The position numbers and the translations under genes are program-made. Below the pieces are notes generated by a model, which was not told the origin of the DNA, made no database searches, and saw only the letters and a list, made by a program, of their open reading frames with translations. From contig JAKJHU010000016.1 of assembly GCA_022316685.1 (NCBI GenBank), forward strand, positions 248,001 to 312,000: DNA of 64,000 bases, read 5' to 3'. This DNA comes from Progne subis subis (lineage: Eukaryota > Chordata > Aves > Passeriformes > Hirundinidae). Positions 1 to 12,800 of this stretch are shown piece by piece (positions within the stretch are counted from its first letter, which is position 1; each line of letters opens with the position of its first letter).

Positions 1-3000
1 CTTAAAAAGCAAAGGAAATTATCTGTTTGTTACAGCTGTTTTTTGAGCTTTAATATTTGTTAATTATGTAGTAGTTTGTCTTCTTTAACTTAGAAGATAA
101 TGGAGATATAAATAGTAGAGACAGCAGTGTGGGATATCATTGCTTTTGAGGGATTGCTGGGATGAGGAGGAATGGAGATGTATAGTCAAGTTTTCTGAAT
201 GTGCAAGTGAGTACTGCTGGTGCAAAAAGCTGCCCCACTGCCGATAAGATGTTACAAACTTCCCGTGTGTTGGTTTTGTCCTTGATGCACTTCACTGAAG
301 CTGCAAATGACGTTCATGAAATGAAGTGAGGGGAAAGTTTTGCGGCTGAAATCCTGTGCCAAGTCTTTTTGAAGTTGTATGCAGCAGCTGTGCTGTAGCT
401 AAAGAAAGGCTTTCTTTCCCTCCATCATAACATCTGCATGGTCTTTAACAGCAGAATTGTTCCACTGTGATGTGTCATTTAGCTAATCTGGGTTGCCTTC
501 ATTAAGTCCTTTTTTTCTTCTCCTTATTAGAAATGCTCACATTACTTTGGAAAATAAGTTTGTAAAGATCTGGACTTCAGTGCTTCTGTGTAGAAACAGT
601 AGGCTTCCGTCAAAAAAAAGATGAGTGGAGACTTTGTAGCTCAGCAAGTCCCTAGTCTGGGCAGCTCTAGATAGACATCATGAATTGGATTTTTATGTGT
701 CCTCTCTTGTTTGGAGGTTAGGGGCTGAACATGCGGCCAGTTTTTGTGGAGATGCCACAAATGTGACATCATGGCAGCTAGCATTGGTCTGACAGCTTCC
801 AGAAGTGTGGCTTGCACCCTCTGTGCTGAGGTGTTACCCCCTCTCCCTTGTGCCAGTGCTGCTGCAGCCACAGCGCTGACTGGCTCAGGAAGCCAAACCA
901 TTGTAAATGGCCATTGTAAATGGCTTTCAAAACCATGCCTTGGTTGAGAAGGCAACCAAGGGAAGTGTTTTTAAGAAGTGCCTGCTTGACTGTATACTGT
1001 GTTTCCTTTTAAAGTTGAGAGAAATCAATCAAACTGGTGTAATCGAATTTGAATTTTTAGCTTTAGTGTTTCTTCTAGTTGAAGGTTTTTGCACAAGGGC
1101 TTGTAGGCAATTTTTACTTAGTCTTCATAGAGCATGAGATTAAGAGGTCTGTAATTGTTCACTGTTAGCACTGTGAAGCTGGTGAGTTCTTAAAGCTACA
1201 GGGTGGGATCTGTATATGAGGTTGAAATATGAGGTTGTGGTCTTGGAGTGCAAAAGAAAGGTGGTAGAAATGCTGCCCCTTCTCTCTGTTAAGGATTTCG
1301 GCTATCTTGACTGTAAATATCGTGGACTTACGGGGGGGTACCTGACTCTCAGGCAGTATGTCCCAAACAAAATCTGGAGGAATACACTGTAAATTAAATG
1401 GGGGGTATGTGGATTTTTGGGTAAGAATTACCACATTTTATCATCAGGAATAACTGGATATCCTTTTGCTTTCTGCTTGAACAGTAGGATCAGTCTTCCT
1501 TCTATAATCTTGTAGGAAAATGACTGTACTGGAAAAGCAAGAGTGCTGATTTATGTAATTGTACTCATTGCAGAAGTTGGGTTTGTGAGTTCCAGTTAAC
1601 ATAAATGAGCAAAATGAGAGAAAAGGGCAGGAAGCATGCTCTGGCCTATTAGGGTTGTTAAATAATATTTTCAAAATTATCTTCTAGTCAAATTGTGATT
1701 TTCTTCAATTTGTGCCAGTAAGGCTATGGTTACTCTGCACACTCACCGTAAAATTAAACAGACACTTGCCACAATGAAGAATGAACACAGCAGCGTGCAA
1801 AATAATAAAAGTTTTTTGTTATTGCTGCTATTACAAATTACTTGTAATACTTCATAGTGAATGGAAAAAGTTAGGTCTGCCTGCATGTGTAGTTCAGAGT
1901 GCAGCCTGCCTGCTGGGGGAGTGTGACACACCTGCCTCCTCATCTGAGAGTGACCATGACCACGTCACCAGGGACTGAGCACGCGCCAGAGATAGCAGGG
2001 CATTTCAGTCTCACACGTGAAAAGCATGTGTTTCCTGATGCTGAGGAGCAGAGCTTAATCTTAGGAATAGATATGCTTGGCAGCAGTAGTCCAAAATATG
2101 CATATTATCTACACATTTAAAAATAATTAGCAAAATAAGATCATAAAGTTACCAAAACTGAGCACATTTAATACATTCTGGTTCCAGTGACGTTACTGTG
2201 AGGTAAGGGCAACCAGACCACGACTTGTTTCAAAAACAGGAAGCGCCTACATTTACATAAAATTGCATAGTTTCAGCTGTCATAAATGTGGTTTCAATGC
2301 AGTTGCAGGAGTAAAGCCCAAAGTAGTTATAACCAGCTTACTTCCTCTTCCAGTCAAAGTGCAAATAGCCATATAATTAACAATCTGTGGCTCATTTCTG
2401 TAGCTGGGCTAAGTATTCTGTTTCGCCTGTTCAGTCACTATATAAACACAGAGGGAACTTGACTTGGTTAAGAACATTTTGAAACACAAATATCCCCAGT
2501 CATAACCAGATCTGCAGATTCACAGAAGAGGGTCTTCAGTTGCCCCTCGAGCTTGGCAGCAGCAATGAGACTTGTGAGTGTGGCTGGATCTCTGCCAGGC
2601 TCCTTGGAGAGGAGAGAGTCTTGCCAAGTTGGCATCTTGCCAGGGTAAACTGCATGGGGCAGCAAAACCTGCTGCAGAGCTGGTAGACAGTTTTTCTCTT
2701 TAGGGACTTCCCTTCTTACATTCCATTACAAATTGGCTTTATTCAAAGTCTTTTATCATTAATTTTTTGAGGACTGATTGCTCAGCTTTTTTGGACAGCT
2801 TTTTTCTGAGTTAATTCAGCCATCCTGCCTTTGACTCTACTCATGCACTTAGTGTGACAGAAAAGCATGAGTACAAAAGGATAAGAAAGAATTCCTCTTC
2901 TGTTCCCGTACACTCTCAGGTTGGTTTAAATATGCTTTAGGCTGCTTGGAGAGCCTTCGAAGAGAGCCCTAACTTTTCATCCAGACAAGGCCTGTTACAC

Positions 3001-6000
3001 TCTCTGTCTCTGCTGATATAATGCACTTGAGCAGCAAATACCTACTGAATATTCCCCGTGAACTCTGCTTGCTGGAAAGGACCATTGAGGAGCCTTTCCT
3101 GGGAAAGTTTGCTCACCCAGGAGATTTTCTGCAGGAAAGCACTGCAGAAAATGAAGCTGCAACACTGGCTGCATATGGTGATTGAGAGTGAGCCTCTTCT
3201 TCATGTGGTAGGTAGCACTGCATTTTGCAAAGCCCTGTGAGAAACTTTTAGGCAGAGCTCAACAAAGATTCCTCCATCCTAAACATGATATAGAACATGT
3301 TCCTTCCCTTTTCTAGCTTTTCTCTTCAACTATTAGATAAATAGTGAAATTTCATAAATTCAGTGACCAACTTTTGTTTTTATGCCTTAAAAGGACTATT
3401 TAATCCTGTTCCAATGTTTTAATTTCTTCAGGATAATCTGGGAAACCCATTTATTGTCACTGGAAAAACCAGAAAAGCTACATCAATGACCAGCACCTTC
3501 ACTCATGTTTGAATGGAGTTTGGAAAAGCAGTCTTAGCAGCCTGTGCATAGCAAACAAGATATGTACACCAGTGATTGCAAGGGCAACAGAAATCAGACA
3601 GAGTTCTGCTTTGAACTCCATAGTGTTTTAGCTGTCATGGACAGACAAGAAGTGAAAGAAAGTGAGAGCTCCTTTGAATCTTGTGGAAAATCCATGGTGG
3701 TAACATATATTGAAGTGTTTCTTTCATTCTAAATAAAATTACTTTCAGGACACAACAGCTTTATAACAGTTTTTATTGTGTATAGGATTTCTTTCTATTC
3801 TTATCTTCCAATGTTGAGAGAAGAACAAACAGCTGCCACTCAGAAGAGTGGTTGCACAGCTTCTGCTGCGGCGTCTGCTTACTCTGTGTCCGTAGGTAAT
3901 AATTTATCATAACATCAATATAACATTACCTTTAGTCATTCAGAAAAGCCTTATCTTAGGTGCTTGCCAGAGTTACTCGTGTTTCTTTGCTGAGCGTGAC
4001 ATGGCCATATTTTCCTTCATGGCTTAGTTCCTACCCAGGCGCAGGCAATGAAATGTGCTCACATTGCGCTGTGTTTTATCACTGACTGAAGGGATTGGAC
4101 CGAGCTGTGTTGTAAAAGAGGACAGTAGGGCCAGTCAGCTTGTTGCAATGAATGGATTGCTCTTATTCGTGGAGGAGTATCGTCCAAACAGTGCTCTCTG
4201 GGCCAAGACCAGCCTACAGGAAATTTCCATCTGCTCCTCTTTTTACCAAAGGAGATGGAGAGCAGCTTCGCTGCAGCAAATGCTGCCCAGCAACTGGACT
4301 GCATTGGAGGCTTGCCACAATCCAGTTTAGAGGGCTGGCTCTGAGGGAGTGGAGGAGCTTCCCTTCTCCTGTGGTCCGGCTTTGTTTCTGTGATAATAAC
4401 TTGATAATATTTCTAGGATGACTACTTGCGGTATGTGCAGGCTAGCTGAGCTGGTGACTAGCCCGAGGACTAGGAAGTAAAGTCTGTGAGAATTAGCTGG
4501 TAGGAGGTTTTGCAGCCAACCACTGAAACAGAATTGCCAACTCCTTGTAATAGATGACCTCTTTTAATAGAAAACCACATCCTTTGAAACACTTCATTAA
4601 AAATGCCCTTATCAACTACAAGCTCCTATGCCATATAAAAAGCACCTTATTTGCATATGAGGTAATTCAGATTCAGACTTCTAGTTGCCATTTGAGAAGT
4701 CAAACACTAATTTTTGAGTGCATTTTGATATTACAGTTTTATATTGCCTCTTAGGAGAACTGCAAGATTAATTGGAGACTGTAACTATTAAACCTGAAAA
4801 GAATATGGGAAGATGGAAATCTCTCTCTAAAACAATAATAATAATAAAATGTATAAAATTGTATGTGTACTCTTCATTGTCATGCAGTGGTAGTCTATAA
4901 AATTTTTATTTTCCTGAGATAATACGCATATCCATTACATGAGAACACTGAATACCTTTTTAATCTGTGCAGATCATCCAAAGCAAATCCTTCCAACAAT
5001 TATTAGAATGTTTTTATCATCATACGGTTAAATACTAAATTAAGATTTAGATTTTTATGTGATCTATAATTTTTTTAACTTTTCTTTTTTCAGATTCATT
5101 GTTTTAAGGATTTCCACACCTAGGGAGTCATTAGGCTCTTGTACTAATGAAAATGGTTCCGGTGAAAATGAACAACAGAAAAATCACATACAAATTGGAT
5201 GGAATCTTTAAGATCTCAATTTACTATAATTCAATCATCTGATGGTAGAAGAAACGGGTTACTTTTGTGTATGTGTATTTAGAGAAATAATCTGGATTGC
5301 TTCATTCCATTACGGTCAAACAGAAGTATTATGTGCATGATTGTAAGGAGTTACTGCAATTGGCCTGGTCTCTAATTATATAGCAGAATTGTTGTTCTTA
5401 AAACCGAAAGAAAAAAATCTGCACCACAGATCCCTCATGTCATTGCCCTGTGGACCTACATAAAATCCTGGTACTTTTAAATTCCCCTGTACCTCCACAG
5501 GTTCCTGTAAAGTTTCTGGCTCTGGCATGAAAGATCTCTTTGCTGGGTACAGATTGTTTCACCTTATCAGGAACGGGGTCCATGTGAGTGAACTAACCAC
5601 ATTACCAAGATCGGTGTTAAACTCTCCAAATTGTCCCAGTAATATAAAGAGTAATATGAAATCGTGCTCAGTTGCAAGCTTTCTAAAACCACTTTTTGCA
5701 CTGTAAGAAAATTGGAAGAGATGCACAAACTTACATAAAACGCTGAGTGGCTTTATAGCATTTCCATGCTATGGGATCACCTTGGGGTTTGAGTCAGGTT
5801 TCCTGAATTCTCAAGTTCACTTCTTCAGTCTTTTTATCTCCTGATAAGTTGTTGCTTCAGTTGTTTGAGCTGTGCTCTAGATCAGGCTGTTCTGCGAAGG
5901 TGAAAAATTGTCCTGTGCTTAGACATGTTGTAGATACCTCTGGGTACCTTCAGCCTTCCCTTTGTGTTCTTAAGAGTCAGTTCTGTTGCCTTTTCTTCTT

Positions 6001-8099
6001 CTTTTCTATTGGGCTTTTTCCACTGTTCATTTTGCTGCTGATAAGCTGAGTGGAATAGGTTTCCTGTAACAGCATCCATCTCGCTTTCCCCTGGGCAAAA
6101 GACTATTCACTTGTTCTTGGCCTGGATCATAGGTGATATCAGTCCTGCTAACAGATGTCTGAATGCTGTGTGTATATGTGCACACAGTTTATTAATTTTT
6201 TGTATTTATGTTTATAATATGTATAAGAAGTGTCTTCTTGTACAGAATTTTGTCCAATATCTAATAGCTAGTGTCTGGCATATGTCACCGCGTTTGCCAG
6301 TTAGATAAACCTCTTTCATTGCTTTAAAATATTGACTTGTATTTTACTTTTGTTTTTATTCATCTCTCTACAAAAATGAAGCATTATCAGTGGCTTTTTC
6401 TGTTTCTCAGGCATCTCATTGACTTAGACTGATCAGTTTATGGAAGTAATATATGACTTCATGTATAATATTCTAAAGAGATGTGCTTTGCACATCTAAG
6501 GTCCTGATCTTTGCTCTAAGAGCTGCTAAGTCCTATAGTCTTTGCTGTACCAAAGAGGTGAGAAGGTAGACTGGCGTTGCCTTCAAATTTACATATTGAT
6601 TTATTTATTTGGGGTAATTTTTATTCTGTCTCTTAGTAAATGATCTGACTTCATAACTATTACAATTTTGTATTTGAACGTATTTTATTACCTGCTTGAA
6701 AGTGGCTTAATGCTGTTATTTGATAATTCTGTGGTTTCTATTACTTCACTGATCGCAGTGGCAGGGGCTGGTTTATATTCTCCTGTTACATTTATGAAGG
6801 GTTTAGCAACTAAGAGGCAAATGTGAAATGGAGCAATGTAACTATTCATGCAAGTGCTGACTTGTGTTTATATTCTTGAAGACTGAACACACTTGTATAA
6901 ATGCTAGGTTGAAAATAATTTAAAACATCACGAATCTATCACAATTCATAGATTACAGTAAAATACATATCTGTGGAAAAGTATCTGATTTTATCTCCTA
7001 TTACAAGTTAAATGGGGCCTGTGTGTCTGTTTTTCTTTAAAAACTGTCTAGCAAAATGTACAAGATGGATTTAAATATTGTGGTATTACTTTTAGGTGAT
7101 CTCTTAGTATAGCTAGCTGTTTAGTTGAGTCCTTGTAAGTTAGCTTTCTGTGAAATACTCCTTTATTCTTAACCTCTTTTCCTACAGAAACAGGGCTCAT
7201 GAGGTCACACCGTGCACTTGTGTAGAGGCACACACATCTCTTCAATTCCCCTCATTATCTTTTGAACCTATTGCTGATTTTGATCACATTTTTTGGCACA
7301 GTGGAGATCTCAAAATTCAGATCCTGCAGGTTTTGTGAAAATAAGTAGCTGAATATAGGTGGAACCACCTAAAGGTGCCCTGACAGAGGGAGAGGTTGCA
7401 GCATGAAATAATCTTATTAGTTGTCTGGGAATCCTAGTGATGGGAAAAGAGAGGCTTTAAACAAATGTCCCAGCTGTGGGAAAAACTTCCTTCAAAGCTT
7501 TCACCTTTCTAGACACCGAAGTCAACCAACCAGGAGGTATAAATCTGTGGGAGATGAGGCTTAATTAATTCTGTTGTTCATGAAACTGCTTGTTCCCTTG
7601 ATATTTAATAATAATAGTAATATCAGTAGCATGAATGTTTCCATGAAGTATATTTTTGCATATTTAGTTTTTAAGGTAAATAAATAGGCATATTCCTATA
7701 GCAATCCTAATTTTCAGAAACATATTTAATTTTCACTATGAACATTAATTTAAATGTTTACAGAGCATCTTCTCTCCCTATTAGTACAAATCGAGCGGTT
7801 CCTTCCCCTTACTTCTAAAATGACACATACTGTGAATGCTTTCCAGCTCTGTTTTGCTTGTGGTTCTGGATTGCAACTGGCCAGAAATGCTGGAGAATTC
7901 ATGGCTCTATGATTGTGCTCCAAGGGAGTTAACAGGGAAGAACAAGGCCAGTACAGTACGCTTACTGAATATGGAAATAATAGTAATAATAATTATAAAG
8001 TTAACCAACAAGAAGTGTATTCTTAATAAAATGTGTGGGTTTTTTCAGTGTAACATATGACTATATAATAGAAAAATTGCTTTGAGAGTAGGTCAAAGA

Positions 8100-9130
8100 T
8101 TACGCATAGCAGAGGCTTGTGTGATTGGTTATGAACAAGCGAAAATAGGGTAAACTTTTGACCCGGCAGCAGCAAATGGAACTGTGCAAAGCACCTACAG
8201 ATGGCAGGATTTAACGTATAGTCGGTCTCTCGCCCTTTCGCAGCAATTACGATCATATTTCAGCAGGCACTGAGAGGAAGGCGCTCTGCAACTCTAATAC
8301 AGTGCGTCTTTGAAAGTTTTGAATATGCAGTTGCGTTTTGTTTTTGTAGGGCCATCGATTAGCTTAGCAAGGAGAATTCCACTTTTGTCGCTCGTGTTTG
8401 GCTTGACGGGTTCCTGACCGGTGTGCCGAGTCCGTTTGGAACAAAAAGTCATTTGAACAGTGTGAATAATTTCAATAATTCAGACTGCAGTAGATTTATT
8501 GCTTAGCTTGAAAGACTCTGAAAGTTTTTACGCTGTTGTGCTGCTGATGCAGGCTTGAAGGGATGAGGAGAATGTGGCTCCAGAGAGGGCTCTGGGAAAC
8601 AACACTCCCAATCAACTCCTTGGATTCTTGTGTAGATTCATGTATCTTCCTGGTTGAGTTTTAAACCAGTTTAAAGTCTGCAAAATTTAAACTTCAAAAA
8701 GACCAATCAATAAACTGCTTATTTGACTGTGGTGCTCAGATAATTCAGCGTCCTCTGGTTTTGTTGTACCTATGAAAAACGTGGCAAATTAGAAGAAGTG
8801 AAAGTGTTGTGAATTAGAAACTAATGATTGCCCATTTCCTGTAAATTTTGTCAGTTACAAAATCAGAAGCCCAGTTGCACTTTTGGCACAGACTGAAGTA
8901 ATCTGAGCGTATTTTTTGTAATTCGCTGCCTGTCGGATGTTTGTGTATCTCGTGTGTGTACGGGTGCAGACTTCTCCCACAATTGCTTTTTCTATCGTGG
9001 TTTGACGTATCGGCATTTGGAAAAAGAGTGAGTTACAGAGGGCATGCTTCCTTCTAGTTGTGAGCCAGCCACTATCTCCCTTGCCGTCTCTTTGCGTTGC
9101 CTTCTGGCCTGTAATCTGATGCGAGTGCCA
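8100..9130. promoter_or_regulatory. CpG-enriched, repeat-free block of unknown function
   Basis: Roughly 30 CpGs occur in this kilobase, with about 14 of them between 8220 and 8450, although the DNA is not very GC-rich. The flanking intron carries about one per 100 bases. No repeat family or reading frame of known type is recognisable. Retained CpGs suggest low germline methylation or sequence constraint, as in enhancers or alternative promoters. This is inference; nothing identifies a specific factor or transcript. Confidence 0.25.
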
Positions 9131-9683
9131 GATGTGGGGAGGTGGAGCAGAAGCAATCCAAGCTTTTTAGACCATTTCATGGAGGGGGTTATTTTATTAT
9201 ATTTGTGGTTCACAAAAATTTTCCTTTGGTTTTTCAGAATGATTTCTACAGAGAGTAGAAATTGCAAGCATATGGTAGTAAGCTAAATAAGATACTGGAA
9301 AATGCTCTTTGGAGGAAGGGAGAATTTTTAAATACTGATAAAGCGTTGTCGGTTGGATTTGCCATTTTTTTTTTTTTTTTTTCTTTTAAATCATGCTGAA
9401 GCTTGCACTGTACATAGACTGCTGGGTGTAATTCCATTTCTTTTTGGAGATGAATTGTGTTCATTTTAGCCATGTCTGTACCTGCAGCAAAGAGCTGCTG
9501 CTGCAAGCTTTAAGGCACTTAAACGTCTCAGTGACTGTTACTACATAAGTTTGATCTAGTCACACAAGATTACAAAACTTTTCTGGTTATTAAAATACAG
9601 TGAAAGGAAAACTACTCTCCTCAAATGTCAAACAGCACACACTGTTGTAGATTAAGTCCTTCTGCAGTTTTATAATCCCCCTC

Positions 9684-9721
9684 ACACACAAAAAAACCAA
9701 AACAAAACAAACAAAAATAAA

Positions 9722-9762
<41 letters not shown>

Positions 9763-9815
9763 AAAAAAAAAAACCACACACACAAAAAAAAAACCACCCT
9801 ACCAAAACAAACTTT
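9684..9815. repeat. A-rich low-complexity tract with a 38-base A-run
   Basis: A mixture of A-runs, CCAAAA and AACAAA units surrounds an uninterrupted A-run at 9723-9760. It may be the decayed tail of a retroposed sequence or a simple repeat; no element body is recognisable beside it. Confidence 0.85.
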
Positions 9816-12800
9816 AGTTCAGTTAAAAATCCCACTGGTGCATTCCCCTCTTTTACAGATGAAAAGATTTCAGGTTGCCAGGTTTCAGTTGCACTCAAAA
9901 TTTGCCTGGACCTGTTATGTCCCAGCTCTTCAGAGCGGGCTCACAACCACAAGTGCTGCCCTGTGCTCCCTGTGGAGGCTGGGTGGGGGGCCTTACGTGA
10001 GAGAGAGATAGTAAGTTGGCAGGGTTACCCCACAGACCTCATTAAAACCTAACTGAGTAACCTTTATCTGAAGGTAGTAGCATAATTTTTCAGTGTGAGA
10101 TGGCTGTCTGTTTTATTGTCAGCTCTCTGCCTCGTAAGTACCAACTTCATAGAGGTATTCGGAATTTGTTGTACTTGGGAAAAACGCTATGGAAGAAGAT
10201 TATTCTTAATACATGAAGTAGAAAGGGAAATAAATTAAAGAGGAGGGTTTCATACTTGGGAAAAAAATAATTTTCAGAGCCAGAATATGCTGAGTTTTGT
10301 CTAGTTTTATTCTTGTTCTTTTTGAACTATAAAAAGGTATTGAAACATTATTACTGAAATGTTACTATTGAAACATTATTGAAATATTATAGGATTATTC
10401 CCACAGTTTCACTGATTAAAATAGAAATCTAATTGAAGGATGTGCACTTTTCACAGATATTATGTAAATAACTGGTCTTGTATTGCAGTACCTGAAATAT
10501 CCTGAACAATTATAGTTACCTGATGAATACTCTGTATGCTGCTTTAAAATGTAAAACGTATTAACGCTTCAACCAAACTGGAGAGTATATTAAACCTGTA
10601 AGAGTGACCCATGCTTTATAATGCCTGCATATTCTTCTTTTGAATTCTGATCATTATTTCTTGCCGCAGTATAAGAGAGATGCTTGTATTTCCTAATCAC
10701 TACTGGAAATAAAATAGTTAAAATGGCTCTTCTAGTATTGCTCAAAGCTGAGTACGAAGGTTTCCATTATGAGTGGCTCAAAAAGTTCTTATCTACCCTT
10801 TGGTAAGTAGGTGAAACACCTGTGTGCAATAAGGGTAAGCTCAGTTTCCTTTTAGTGTTATCTAAATACCTCATTTAGTTTTCCTTTGTATGTGCTCTGA
10901 AAGAGTAAGTGACAAAAGCTGTCGTTTTCTTAGACCGTATGTTGCATACAGATTCAAGTATAGTGGTGGGCTTTTTCTGCCTCCAGAAGACGACTTTTCA
11001 AAACCTGGTGGAATCTTTCTTTGCTGTGCTATATCGTGGTATTGCTCAACTGTGTCGGTACTTACCTGGTTTAACTTGGGCTTGAAATTAGTGTGGCAGG
11101 AGGGCGCCATCACCGCCCTACCAGTAATATTTAGGTTTTTGCAAGTAGACTATTGTCACAAGAGTATTTTGGATATTGAGAAGTTTTTAAGTTGTCAATA
11201 AACCATTGTATAATCATTACAAATAAAGTAATACGTAGAATATTATTATAGTATGTAGTATAACACAGCTATTTTCGTGCTGTTCACCAAGCTAAGTAGC
11301 TGGCTGTGTAATTGGAGGATAAAAGCAGTAATTTGCCCATACAGACCCACTAAAAGAATGGGGTTTTTTGGTATATTTCAGTTGCTAGTGGAAACGTAGA
11401 CAAGGTTCAGATTTAGATCTATTTTTTTCCCCACAAAAAATATCAAAATAAAGGTGAAATATTTGTTACAAGAAAGTATTGAATTTGGTACTCTTCATTT
11501 GTAAATGCATGAGGAACTCTGCAGATCTTCTGAGATTTTCTCTTCTTCTCACCTAAGCTGTGAAGATCTCTGGCTTTGCACAATGTCTGTGACAGTAACA
11601 AATACCTTCGGAATCGAAGAAGTAACTGGTCACATTCATTTTCCATAAGACATGGGAGTTATGTTGATGCATGCCTTCAGCAGGAGAGGGGAAGACAGGA
11701 ACGTGACATTTGCGACCCTGTTGGCTCAGGGAGTGGTTTTGACCTCCTGACAGTCAATCCTGAGGAGCAGTGGGATCACTGGTAGGGTGCAGATTAGTGA
11801 AAGCTGATTGGCACCAAGCACCAACCCTTCCCCATGTTTGTAGACGTGACCACTTACAGCTAATAAGCTTATAATAATTTCTGCTTAAGCACAGGTGGTG
11901 AAAGTAGCGGTGAAAAAAAGGTAATGAGCTTAAATAAGGAGATGGTATGGGGCAAACTGTGATGAAACACGTGCAACGTGTGGTAATTGTCCCTTACCTT
12001 TTGCACGGAGGCTTGTGTTTATCCCAGTCCTCAATGCTGATGCTCCTGTTCACACACCAGCTGTAGGATAGGGGGATCAGAGACTCAGCTCCAACAAGAA
12101 GCATTGCTTATCTCTCCATTACATCAAATATTTTTGCAGTTGGGCATGAACATCAAGACTTTTGAGAGTTACTTGTAAATCTTGTGCAGGAAATTATTCA
12201 TGAGGGGCACATTTTGTTGTCTGTCTGAAGGACTCCACTTGCACAAAGGAATTGAGGAATGTATTTTGTTTGGTCTTCTGAATGGTTTTGTATTTTGAAA
12301 ACTTAGAAAATTCCCTTCTCTAAACCAGATTGCTTTTCTGATTTGAAAATAGCACATGCCTTCCTGCTTACTCTATATTTGTTACCTAAATGGAGTAAAT
12401 TCAGCTTGGACAGGCTTGGGAAGAAGAGAAGGATTTAAAATGATTCCCCTTTAATTAATCCCAGGAAAATTCTGGCAAATCTGTCTTTTCTTAGTGCATT
12501 CTGTATGTCTTTTAAACTCCATTTCATTCTGATCACATAGATGTGTCAGGATAGAGGGTTTTTTTCCTCCCAATGATTGTCGTTTGATTTGCCAGTAACT
12601 AGGTTCTGGGTTTACTTCATTTTGTGTACAGAATAAAGAGTACGTGATTTCTTTTTTCTTTTTAAACCTAACTTTATGTAAAGGAAACATTTCAGTGGTG
12701 GTGTTAGTTAAATCTAGCTTCGAAGTGCTGACCTGTTATGAAATACTGTTTTGCTACCAATTGTTAGAAGCCAATAGTGATAACAGTGGTGATAATTTTC

